A stretch of DNA of 22,257 nt. Source: a virus. The stretch spans positions 1 to 22,257 of the IMG/VR virus record IMGVR_UViG_3300025736_000231. The stretch is one strand, 5' to 3'. Below, piece after piece: positions 1 to 6,375 of the stretch (the first letter of the stretch is position 1; every line of letters starts with the position of its first letter). The position numbers and the translations under genes were made by a program. The notes under the pieces were generated by a model. That model worked only from the letters and a program-made list of their open reading frames with translations. It searched no databases and was not told the DNA's origin.

Positions 1-1785
1 CAGACTTGCCAAGGCATCTGCAACAACTTCATCACCATGAGCGGATTTTGCGCCAGATGGATCCTGAGAGTTCGCGGCCTTTGAATGTTCAACTAACCCA
101 CCCGGTTTAACAATAAACTGCAGACACTCCATATATGCCGCGGCTGATCTATTGATAAATGTCTGAGAACCTAAAGCGTCTCGATAATTCTCAAACACAT
201 GCGTTCTGGCTTCCGGATTAAGAAAATAACCGGGTTCGTCAGTTACACGCTGGCCAACCTTCTTCTCCATCTTCCGGTAATAGACATTCCCGTATCCGGA
301 AGCGATCACTTTCATCGTAAAAGTTTTGCCAGTGGGCCCTGACGCATCCCAGATCATAAAAGCGTTATTAAAGAATTTTGCAAGGGCCATCGTATAATTA
401 GCAAATCCGTTTGGTCTGACGTGTGGAGTACGAAGAACACCGACCTTCTCGCCGGTTGAAATGTCCACGATCGAGGACACGGAATTTGATGCACCGGTAC
501 CGGCAGACACATCTGATCCGATTGCGAATTTCATATCATGTGGAATTTTGCCGGAAGAATTTAAAGGCAGCCAAAGAGAAATATCGCCATGAATGTTTTC
601 AGTGAAGCGTTTCGGGATTTGAGTTTCTGGATCAAACTCAAGATCCCCAATTAATAACGGAGTTCTTGCATTCTTTTTTCTTAATATCTCGATCGTTTCC
701 GGATCAAAAAACTGATAATCGGATCCCAGAAAATCAATGTCAAGTTCCTGTGCAATTTCCATTTCCGATACGCATCTTGAACATTCGTTGTCATACCATG
801 GACTTCTGGTCTTTCCATCAAGGCGAAAAGGATAGTCTTCCGGAAATTTTACTTCCCGAGCTGCTTCCCCCTTTTTCCGAACAGTAACAACAGTACTATA
901 ACCGTCAAGGAGTTCTAGTTTCCCATCTTTGTCAGCCCGGTATAGACCTTTGTTATATTCCGGATGTGAGGTCCAGTGCAGTCGAATGTTTCTGGCTGAT
1001 GAATTATGGCAAATTTCATAAAAGGCATTATTTGCGCCCTGAGGTGTAGAGTTAAATCCACGGCATTTCGTTGTGTCCCGGGTCGCTCTTAAAACTTTAA
1101 AGCCGTCATTTATATCGAAAGCTGCATGTTCGTCAATGAACATCGCGGTCCGTCGATCGCCGCGGCCAGCGTCACCAGTCGTTGACTCACCGTCAATAAC
1201 ACTATCGTTATCAGCGTTCGCTAAATGAAGAAGTCTTCTCCCGGGATCTTTGTCCGCCATCCATCTTCCGGTCGGGAGTAACCATTTCGGCTGATATTTA
1301 TGTAAAAAATCTATTTTCCAAAAAAGCGTTTTTGGGTTTCCGGACTCATCAACATATTTCTCGTTTCTCGATATAAGTAAAAAACTCAAATCTTTCTTAA
1401 AATGCCAAAACCACTCAAAAACCGTCAGACCCATCCATGATGCACCCATAGTCCTCGATTTCGGCACAACAAAATCCTCACCGGATTGAATACAATCGGC
1501 CATGGATAACATCGCTTCGTCTTGAAAGTCATAAGTAATAAAAGGAAGTACAGGAGTTTTATGGCGAGGATCATACGTCCAGCAGAAAGTATTGATATAA
1601 AACATCAAATCATCAGCGCACATCTGCTTAACCGCGGCTGCTTTAAAAGGATCGCTCCGGCAGATTGAAAGGACATTTTTCCGGAATGTTAAATTTGCAG
1701 CCATACTTTTCGGAACCATGCCGTAATGTGGGCAAGACATCGATCCCAAAACAGTTAAAACCGCCACTAAAAACCATTTCCGCAT
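1..1785 (-). CDS. terL: Phage terminase large subunit (partial, runs off left edge)
   Basis: This is the ATPase-nuclease motor that packages phage DNA into the prohead. An unbroken minus-strand frame starts at ATG 1785 and is still open at base 1, giving 595 codons. Numbering from 1785, the Walker A-type loop is PKSRTMGASW (residues 108-117). Walker B is MFIDEHAAF, with D218 and E219. The RNase H-like nuclease domain has GSDVSAGTGAS (D425), MIWDASGPTG (D480) and HGDEVVADALA (D585) as the acidic set. The missing part should be only the C-terminal tail. The first ATG follows AGAGG by about 10 bases and overlaps the upstream gene by 19 bases. However, residues 5-14 are unusually hydrophobic for a terminase, so ATG 1740 (MSCPHYG...) may be the true start. 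The pairing with the 1767-2486 gene is typical of a terminase operon. Confidence 0.93.
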   Translation of the reverse strand, partial: MRKWFLVAVLTVLGSMSCPHYGMVPKSMAANLTFRKNVLSICRSDPFKAAAVKQMCADDLMFYINTFCWTYDPRHKTPVLPFITYDFQDEAMLSMADCIQSGEDFVVPKSRTMGASWMGLTVFEWFWHFKKDLSFLLISRNEKYVDESGNPKTLFWKIDFLHKYQPKWLLPTGRWMADKDPGRRLLHLANADNDSVIDGESTTGDAGRGDRRTAMFIDEHAAFDINDGFKVLRATRDTTKCRGFNSTPQGANNAFYEICHNSSARNIRLHWTSHPEYNKGLYRADKDGKLELLDGYSTVVTVRKKGEAAREVKFPEDYPFRLDGKTRSPWYDNECSRCVSEMEIAQELDIDFLGSDYQFFDPETIEILRKKNARTPLLIGDLEFDPETQIPKRFTENIHGDISLWLPLNSSGKIPHDMKFAIGSDVSAGTGASNSVSSIVDISTGEKVGVLRTPHVRPNGFANYTMALAKFFNNAFMIWDASGPTGKTFTMKVIASGYGNVYYRKMEKKVGQRVTDEPGYFLNPEARTHVFENYRDALGSQTFINRSAAAYMECLQFIVKPGGLVEHSKAANSQDPSGAKSAHGDEVVADALASL

Positions 1786-2486
1786 AGTTTTTCAGCCTCT
1801 TTACTGATGCTCAACAATTCATCAATAACTTCAGTCGTTTTACTACCGTCTGTGTCCTTTTCGCCTTTAGATGCTTCCATTTGCGCTCGACTCGGAAGCA
1901 ATTTTGTAAATGTCGTCTTCCAAAATTCTGCGGCGGACATATTACTCTGTCTGCAATGGGCCAATAACCCCCACGCAGATCCGTCTGGACATTCCGCAAT
2001 CGATGGATCGTTTACCATCATGTTTCTGGCAACCCACCTTATAATCTCAACTTCAGTAGCCTGCTTCCCTTCAAATACACTTAAATCAACAGGCTTTAAA
2101 GGATCTGCCGTTGCTGATAGGCCAGCCAGAAGCTTTCTAACCTCCGGCTGACCATCATCGGAGACAACACCATTTTCAGAACCCACGACAGGTTTCTTTT
2201 CAGGACTTAAATCCTGTTTCTTATCATTTTTGTTTTTTGAAGTTTTTTCCGTAGCCGGCTTTGTCTCTGTCCTTTTACGACTTCCAGACTGGCCAATAAC
2301 TTTAGGAGGATTTTTGAAAAACTCTGCGACGGCTCTGGCTTGAGCCTCCTTAGGAGAACAACCCTGGAGCTTTAACTCATCTCGTAAACGAATGAATCCG
2401 GGCCATTGTCCAGCCTCCTTTAATTGATTCTTTAAAGATTCGCTTAATTTCGCCATGTCTACCATATAGCCTCTGATATTTTTCAT
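1767..2486 (-). CDS. Probable terminase small subunit
   Basis: The encoded protein has 239 residues. Small terminase subunits bind the packaging site and load the large subunit onto DNA. I assign this role mainly from position: it lies directly upstream of the large terminase, on the same strand, overlapping its start. The N-terminal third is helical and could form a helix-turn-helix (LRDELKLQGCSPKEAQARAV, about residues 34-53). A Lys/Ser/Thr-rich linker (about 65-105) leads to a second folded region that ends in an acidic helical tail. The first ATG (2486) has no evident ribosome site. ATG 2465 (MVDMAKL) has AGAGG four bases upstream, and ATG 2456 is also possible. An unrelated DNA-binding protein remains a possible alternative. 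Confidence 0.6.
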   Translation of the reverse strand: MKNIRGYMVDMAKLSESLKNQLKEAGQWPGFIRLRDELKLQGCSPKEAQARAVAEFFKNPPKVIGQSGSRKRTETKPATEKTSKNKNDKKQDLSPEKKPVVGSENGVVSDDGQPEVRKLLAGLSATADPLKPVDLSVFEGKQATEVEIIRWVARNMMVNDPSIAECPDGSAWGLLAHCRQSNMSAAEFWKTTFTKLLPSRAQMEASKGEKDTDGSKTTEVIDELLSISKEAEKLCGNGF

Positions 2487-2601
2487 GTCAAGTAAAAACT
2501 ATAAAACTTTTTTATAATTCCCTGCTTTCTTGAGAACATTGTAAAATTTTTTTATATATTTTTTTGGGTTTTTGTCTCTAATAAATTTATATCAGGGAAA
2601 A

Positions 2602-2619
2602 GTGTGCAGCGCTATACAC
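2602..2619. promoter_or_regulatory. Operator-like imperfect palindrome upstream of terminase operon
   Basis: The 18-base sequence GTGTGCAGCGCTATACAC pairs with its own reverse complement at seven of nine positions, plus one G-T wobble. It lies about 115 bases upstream of the small-terminase start, between two copies of an AT-rich TTTATATATTTTT motif. The size and symmetry fit a dimeric repressor or activator site. No cognate regulator is identified. Confidence 0.3.
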
Positions 2620-2845
2620 AATTTTATATATTTTTGGGACTTTTCCGGCTAAACAAATAAAACGTAAACCGGCAAATTAGCCGCTTACCCACTTTTTTTA
2701 AGTTTACATTATGAATTACCTTCGATTATCGACACGGAAGGGCTGAGGTAACTAGGGACTCCAACAGCTTTCGGGCCGGGGGGTGTGGTAAGAAAATCCC
2801 AGGCCAAAATAAAAAGAAATAAGATAATAAATCATCTAATCAAAT

Positions 2846-2940
2846 TACAGCCCACAGCCTCACAGCTCACCACCTCACAGCACAGCTCACAGCACAGGAC
2901 CCGCACTGCCCACAGCCCACCACACCACATGACAGCCCAT
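2846..2940. repeat. Low-complexity CACAG/CTCAC-rich tract
   Basis: About 95 bases made almost only of C and A with scattered G. ACAG recurs at 2847, 2854, 2862, 2877, 2882, 2889, 2894, 2912 and 2932, with spacings often of 5 or 7-8 bases. The tract is strongly strand-asymmetric. It is not a clean tandem repeat and has no coding potential. It recalls the other strand-biased pentamer-like tract in this window at 8530-8843, but the unit differs. Confidence 0.6.
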
Positions 2941-3150
2941 GTATTATAGGTGATATTGGTATTGTGTTACTTACCAAGCGAACGCTTGGACATTATCGCA
3001 GCTCAACTAGTTATAAAGCCAAGATCTAACAGGTCCATAAGCAGATAACCAGAACGGCCTGACTACCCACCACCTCCACCTATACACACGGGAGGCCAAA
3101 ACACTCCAAATTTATAACCCCTAACCCCCTGATATACCTTCATAAAGGGC

Positions 3151-3442
3151 CAAGTTTATACGATTTATAACTTGTGATTATAAATTTACCCTCTGTCTAA
3201 CTACCTGTTATTACTTTATAAAACACCTCTTTTTATCAAGTTTATAATTTATAACCCGTTACCCCCATACAATAAAAAGTCTAAATCAACATAAATTCAC
3301 AGAATAATTAACACAATAGTATTTAAAAAAAAAAAAAATATAATAATAAAATAACACTACACTACTCAAGCAAAATCAAGCACTTAGCAACATTTCAAGT
3401 TTATAATAAGTGCAATATGAAGAGCTATAAACTTATAAACTT
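3151..3442. repeat. Cluster of AAGTTTATAA-type repeats, both orientations
   Basis: Direct copies of CAAGTTTATA(A) lie at 3151-3160, 3237-3247 and 3396-3406. Inverted copies TATAAACTT and TTATAAACTT lie at 3426-3434 and 3433-3442. Degenerate inverted versions occur near 3166-3175 (TTATAACTTG) and 3178-3186. The cluster ends just upstream of the early promoter. Such short repeats in an AT-rich gene-free region are typical of replication-initiator iterons or of operators; which applies here is inference. No initiator gene of a known iteron-binding type was recognised. Confidence 0.5.
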
Positions 3443-3460
3443 CTCCCTGTACCACGAATA

Positions 3461-3494
3461 GGTTGTTGACAACCTCGCCTTAGTAATATATAAG
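3461..3494 (+). promoter_or_regulatory. Early rightward sigma70-type promoter with overlapping inverted repeat
   Basis: The -35 box TTGACA (3466-3471) is followed after 17 bases by TATAAG (3489-3494), close to consensus. The -35 box is embedded in GGTTGT-TG-ACAACC (3461-3474), whose six-base arms pair perfectly; a repressor bound there would block the promoter. The first gene starts at 3531 with GGAGG at 3519-3523, so the leader would be about 30 bases. It should drive the operon of small genes from 3531 onward. Confidence 0.7.
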
Positions 3495-3530
3495 TACAGG
3501 TAGAATATAAACAATATTGGAGGTTACACC

Positions 3531-3701
3531 ATGCCAAGAACATCAAACAATATAACAGACAAAACGGGCAGAATAATTGATGGTTATGATTATGATTTGC
3601 AGGTCTGGATTTTGTCCGGCAGATATCAAAACTGTGGACATCCTGAAGACATGAATTGTGATTGTTTTGGCCGACTACATCAGGGAGAGGAAAACAAATA
3701 A
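3531..3701 (+). CDS. Small Cys-containing protein of unknown function (56 aa)
   Basis: This is the first gene after the early promoter. ATG 3531 lies seven bases after GGAGG. The 56-residue product ends in a Cys/His-bearing stretch, CGHPEDMNCDCFGR, that could bind a metal ion. The N-terminal half is polar and has no recognised motif. It is followed after two bases by the next gene. Many phages place small host-modifying proteins in this first early position, but no specific function can be assigned. Confidence 0.6.
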   Translation: MPRTSNNITDKTGRIIDGYDYDLQVWILSGRYQNCGHPEDMNCDCFGRLHQGEENK

Positions 3702-3703
3702 TC

Positions 3704-3847
3704 ATGAAATTAACAAGTGATGGATATATCTTGAAAGTAATTAAATCGACCTATTATAAAACATTAAATATTACTTGCAGTCTGGTATTAAAAAGACTTC
3801 CAGACGGCAGAAAAACAAAGTTAAATATTATAACGAAAGGCCAGTAA
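3704..3847 (+). CDS. Small unknown protein (47 aa)
   Basis: A 47-residue basic protein with alternating hydrophobic and charged residues that suggests beta strands (residues about 8-45). The frame is open further upstream to 3662, but ATG 3704 is preferred because it sits two bases after the previous stop and avoids a 40-base overlap. A GGGAGAGG sequence lies about 13 bases upstream, which is far, so translation is probably coupled to the gene before. Its TAA is directly followed by the ATG of the next gene. Confidence 0.5.
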   Translation: MKLTSDGYILKVIKSTYYKTLNITCSLVLKRLPDGRKTKLNIITKGQ

Positions 3848-4195
3848 ATGAAAATTGAAACATTAAAAGAATTATCAAAACTATCTGACCGCATTTTAGA
3901 CATTGCGGACAAATTCGACGAACTCACCACTTCAGACCTGCAAGGCATTATTGGTGCTGTTCTTCTGGACGCTTTCAACCTTGAAAGAATTAAGAAACCC
4001 AAACCCACACCCACAGCAGGAGCAGGAAACAAGAAGAAATTTAATTATGTTGATGAACAGTTTAAAAAAATTGTTCCTTATGATTCTGGATATAAAGCCA
4101 CGATCAAAATCATGACAACCGCAGGCCATACAAACAACATGGATATAACCGTTCCACAACTTAATAAAATCAAATTAATCTTAGCAGGAGAATGA
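3848..4195 (+). CDS. Unknown early protein (115 aa)
   Basis: The N-terminal half (residues 1-50) is predicted helical and acidic. It is followed by a Pro/Ala/Gly linker (KPKPTPTAGAG, about 51-61) and a basic, strand-rich C-terminal half. This resembles two small domains joined by a flexible linker. AAAGG lies eight bases before the ATG, which abuts the stop of the preceding gene. No family was recognised. Confidence 0.7.
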   Translation: MKIETLKELSKLSDRILDIADKFDELTTSDLQGIIGAVLLDAFNLERIKKPKPTPTAGAGNKKKFNYVDEQFKKIVPYDSGYKATIKIMTTAGHTNNMDITVPQLNKIKLILAGE

Positions 4196-4196
4196 C

Positions 4197-4355
4197 ATGG
4201 TAAAAGAAAACTTTCAGAAAATGACAACAATTGAATTGTTGCAACATGATAAAGTCTGGGAAAATAACGGCAAATATACCCTGAGATATTTGGTAAATAA
4301 GTTAATAAAAGATCGTGAAGAACTTCAAACAATAATTGATTCACTCTTAAAATAA
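4197..4355 (+). CDS. Small helical unknown protein (52 aa)
   Basis: A 52-residue, mostly helical charged protein, starting one base after the preceding stop, with AGGAG about seven bases before the ATG. The pattern of Leu/Ile in the second half (YLVNKLIKDREELQTIIDSL) suggests a short coiled coil. No family was recognised. Confidence 0.6.
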   Translation: MVKENFQKMTTIELLQHDKVWENNGKYTLRYLVNKLIKDREELQTIIDSLLK

Positions 4356-4369
4356 CTGGAGGCCATACC

Positions 4370-4528
4370 ATGACAGAATTAACAAAACAAAATATTTATG
4401 ACTGGTTAGGCTCTGACAACACCGAAGCCCAAGCCGTTGAGATCATCCAAGATTTAGCCAATGGGAATTATGATATTGAAGCCCTGAAAAGTGATATCTC
4501 AGGATATCAAGATAATTTGAAGCCATAA
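4370..4528 (+). CDS. Small acidic unknown protein (52 aa)
   Basis: A 52-residue acidic protein with a strong ribosome site, CTGGAGG, seven bases before ATG 4370. The central helix (EAQAVEIIQDLANGNYDIEALKSDI, called here in part) resembles many short phage proteins of unknown role. After its stop, another frame stays open from 4516 to 4620 with a CxxC-like segment but no normal start codon, so a lost C-terminal extension is possible. Confidence 0.6.
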   Translation: MTELTKQNIYDWLGSDNTEAQAVEIIQDLANGNYDIEALKSDISGYQDNLKP

Positions 4529-4597
4529 CCCATGATGATATTTGTCAAACTTGTGAGACTATCGCTAAAAAATTGAACTTAACTATCGGGGCAAAAC

Positions 4598-4777
4598 ATG
4601 CACGTTTACAGCAAAGACATTAACAATAAAAGAATAGTTCTAACTGAAGTAAAAGGCATTTGGAAACTGACTGTAATTAATAGATCAAGTAATAATTATA
4701 CAACATCAAAAGTATATGGAAAGGATGAAAAAAAGGCCCGGGCAGAATATAAACAGAAAATAAAAGATAATTCTTAA
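4598..4777 (+). CDS. Small basic unknown protein (59 aa)
   Basis: A 59-residue Lys-rich protein. Residues 12-40 have the alternating pattern of a beta hairpin and the last 19 form a charged helix. The ribosome site before ATG 4598 is weak (GGGG). A stem-loop follows directly after the stop. No family was recognised. Confidence 0.5.
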   Translation: MHVYSKDINNKRIVLTEVKGIWKLTVINRSSNNYTTSKVYGKDEKKARAEYKQKIKDNS

Positions 4778-4781
4778 AAGC

Positions 4782-4821
4782 TTGAGGAAATAAGCGCACC
4801 TGCTTATTTCTTAAACTTTTT
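4782..4821 (+). terminator. Stem-loop followed by T-run; first copy of a duplicated leader element
   Basis: GAAATAAGC (4787-4795) pairs perfectly with GCTTATTTC (4802-4810) across a six-base loop. The outer pairs G4786-T4811 and A4785-T4812 extend the stem, and T5 follows at 4817-4821. It could be a weak intrinsic terminator after the 4598-4777 gene. The stem is AU-rich and a near-copy precedes the 5354 gene, so it may instead be a leader or mRNA-processing element. Confidence 0.5.
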
Positions 4822-4842
4822 AATAATAACAGGAGACATAAA

Positions 4843-5268
4843 ATGAAATATACAGAACTAAAAGCAAAGCATTCGGCCGAAGTAAACAACTTCCCCATGG
4901 CCTTCTCTTTCTCAGACGATCAGCTTGTTAAGGCTTTGAAAAAATTAAATGTAAAACGTGAAAACATGGAGGCGGAACTTATGGGCCTTGACGGTGGCGG
5001 AATGATCCGAAAAACGGACGTAGAAGCTTTTGACAACATGTTTGCAAGACACCGGACAGAACGGGCCGAAGCCTTTAAAGACGACGAATTTTTAATTAAT
5101 GCGATTAATTACGAACTGGGAAATCATGAATTTATTATAACTTATGACCCACAGCCAGTAATTGACGCGCTCAACCTTGATATTGAAGACGAACGGGTTT
5201 TGAAATGTTTTTGTATTGCAAGAAAAAAATATCTGGAATGGCAGGAAGAACACGGCTGTTTTGCATAA
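4843..5268 (+). CDS. Conserved-looking phage protein of unknown function (141 aa)
   Basis: An acidic 141-residue protein with AGGAG seven bases before its ATG. The N-terminal segment (NFPMAFSFSDDQLVKALKKL, about residues 16-35) resembles a group of small phage and plasmid proteins that share an FP-x-x-FxFS-x-x-Q motif. I recognise the motif by memory only. A Gly-rich turn (GLDGGGM) and a helical C-terminus follow. The gene is flanked on both sides by copies of the same hairpin element. Function unknown. Confidence 0.8.
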   Translation: MKYTELKAKHSAEVNNFPMAFSFSDDQLVKALKKLNVKRENMEAELMGLDGGGMIRKTDVEAFDNMFARHRTERAEAFKDDEFLINAINYELGNHEFIITYDPQPVIDALNLDIEDERVLKCFCIARKKYLEWQEEHGCFA

Positions 5269-5281
5269 CTTTTTAAACTTT

Positions 5282-5330
5282 TTAGGAAATAGGCTTAAGG
5301 GCTTATTTCTTAAGATGTTTAAATAATAAT
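5282..5330 (+). repeat. Second copy of the duplicated hairpin/leader element
   Basis: GAAATAGGC (5286-5294) pairs with GCTTATTTC (5301-5309). Outer pairs down to T5282-A5313 make a 13-base stem that includes two wobble pairs. The right arm TTATTTCTTAA and a following TTTAA(A)TAATAA segment match the copy at 4782-4832. The loop differs (TTAAGG versus GCACCT) and no T-run follows, which argues against a simple terminator. Confidence 0.55.
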
Positions 5331-5353
5331 ATCAATTACTTGAAAGGTGCATT

Positions 5354-5626
5354 ATGAAAACCTACGCAGATTTAGAAACCGCTTTAATGCTCGAATTAAA
5401 AATTTGGTTTAAAAGACAGTGCTTGCTTCCTTCTGAAAGTTTTTATCTTTATTATCAAGAGAAAACATCAGAACATAACGGGGGAATTATTATTTTAGTG
5501 GATCCGCCGGCAAATAAAAACTATCGCCTTGCCTCTGCTGAAAGAATTAACAAAGGCGCAACAATTGAACAGAATTCTAATTACTTCCGCAATTCAATAC
5601 TTGGTGGACTTCCGGTATTAGGATAA
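5354..5626 (+). CDS. Unknown early protein (90 aa)
   Basis: AAAGGTG lies seven bases before ATG 5354. The N-terminal 20 residues form an amphipathic helix; the middle has a strongly hydrophobic strand, GGIIILVDPP (about 43-52). The C-terminus is polar. A family was not recognised. Its stop codon begins one copy of the recurring ATAAACAATTA spacer. Confidence 0.7.
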   Translation: MKTYADLETALMLELKIWFKRQCLLPSESFYLYYQEKTSEHNGGIIILVDPPANKNYRLASAERINKGATIEQNSNYFRNSILGGLPVLG

Positions 5627-5660
5627 ACAATTATTAATCATTAACAAAGGGATTAAACAA

Positions 5661-5999
5661 ATGAAATTAGATTATAAGTATATTTTAAATCAAACTACTT
5701 TAGTAGGGAATGGTGATTGTGGACATTCTTTTTATGATTCTATTATTGAAGTATGCCGACTATTGTTTAAAAATGTAACCTACAAAGACGGGCTTATAAC
5801 TTCTAAAACAAAACTTGGAAAACTCCGTATTATTTGCAGCTTTAACGAGCCTAAAGTATATATTGATATTTCTAATTGTTGGTGTCAAGAAAGTCAGTTA
5901 AATTCTTCAAATATAAGATTTTTAAATTATGAATCTTGTTGCAACTTCCTGGACGGAGTAAAGGACCTTGAAGATATTATTGTTAAAAACGAAGGATAA
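5661..5999 (+). CDS. Cys-rich unknown protein (112 aa)
   Basis: A 112-residue protein with eight Cys residues spread along the chain, including CGHSF, CRLLF, CWC and CC. They do not form a clear zinc finger. Strand-rich segments (about residues 40-75) sit between helical ends. AAAGGG lies about 11 bases before the ATG. No signal peptide. No family was recognised. Confidence 0.65.
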   Translation: MKLDYKYILNQTTLVGNGDCGHSFYDSIIEVCRLLFKNVTYKDGLITSKTKLGKLRIICSFNEPKVYIDISNCWCQESQLNSSNIRFLNYESCCNFLDGVKDLEDIIVKNEG

Positions 6000-6025
6000 T
6001 AAACAATTAAACAGGAGCTAAAAAC

Positions 6026-6232
6026 ATGAAAAAATTTAACACTATAAACACAAAAGAACAAAATAATATAATTTATGACCTTTGTTTGTTACATGATAAG
6101 TTAAACGAAATTAAAAGGAGCGACAAGCTATTAACGCCAGCCGTTGAAAAGCTTATTATTGACATGCAGAATGAAATTAAAGATAGAATCCGCCTTGCAG
6201 CAAGATTAATAAAAGAACTTAACGCCAAATAA
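6026..6232 (+). CDS. Small helical unknown protein (68 aa)
   Basis: A 68-residue Lys-rich protein made of two probable helices (residues about 9-32 and 39-66). AGGAG lies about nine bases before ATG 6026, within the recurring spacer. The next, 30-residue gene has a loosely similar helix pattern. Confidence 0.6.
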   Translation: MKKFNTINTKEQNNIIYDLCLLHDKLNEIKRSDKLLTPAVEKLIIDMQNEIKDRIRLAARLIKELNAK

Positions 6233-6255
6233 ACAATTAACTCGGAGGCTTAAAA

Positions 6256-6348
6256 ATGAAAACCTGCACCTTGTCAGAAGAGACACAAAAAGAGCTTTAC
6301 GACGTATTAGTACAAATTGAAAAAATACGGAGAGTTGAACACATTTAA
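6256..6348 (+). CDS. Very short unknown peptide gene (30 aa)
   Basis: A 30-codon frame with a strong ribosome site, CTCGGAGG, eight bases before the ATG. It uses the same upstream spacer as the previous gene. The segment ELYDVLVQIEKIRR is loosely like IIYDLCLLHDKLNEIKR in the 6026 gene, so it may be a shortened relative of it. Translation is plausible but unproved. Confidence 0.4.
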   Translation: MKTCTLSEETQKELYDVLVQIEKIRRVEHI

Positions 6349-6375
6349 CTATAAAATCATACGAGAGGACAAGCC

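Larger units (their letters stand above)
2487..3530. other. Gene-free control region between divergent terminase and early operons
   Basis: About 1 kb without a convincing gene; it separates the leftward terminase operon from the rightward early operon. It is very AT-rich apart from a C/A-rich tract. It holds a duplicated AT motif near 2551-2568 and 2622-2640 (TTTATATATTTTT followed by GGG), a near-palindrome at 2602-2619, a G-rich run at 2773-2791 and a long A-run near 3326-3338. It also holds the repeats and promoter listed separately. Its place just upstream of the terminase genes is where cos or pac sites often lie, but no packaging site can be proved from sequence alone. A leftward reading frame over 3433-3705 has no support and is not called. 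Confidence 0.7.
5623..6240 (+). repeat. Recurring intergenic spacer ATAAACAATTA(A), three copies
   Basis: Copies lie at 5623-5633, 5998-6010 and 6228-6240. Each overlaps the TAA stop of one gene and precedes the ribosome site of the next. The two right-hand copies share the 13-base sequence AATAAACAATTAA and continue into a purine-rich ribosome site and a TAAAAA run before the ATG. This suggests cassette-like duplication or conserved translation signals. Confidence 0.6.

Noticed and set aside
423-887. Plus-strand frames at 423-605 and 666-887
   Set aside because: They lie antisense inside the large terminase frame, whose motifs are clear, and have no ribosome sites.
2646-2699. CGGCTAA/TTAGCCG inverted repeat followed by T7 as a terminator
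   Set aside because: The arms are seven bases with a 24-base loop and the T-run starts about nine bases after the stem, too far for an intrinsic terminator.
3433-3705. Leftward 90-codon frame over the early promoter
   Set aside because: It is antisense to the first early gene and the promoter, and lacks a ribosome site.
4516-4620. Open frame with a CxxC-like segment (DICQTCETIAKK) between the 4370 and 4598 genes
   Set aside because: No ATG, GTG or TTG start in frame with a ribosome site, and only about 35 codons; it may be a lost extension of the 4370 gene but cannot be supported as a gene.
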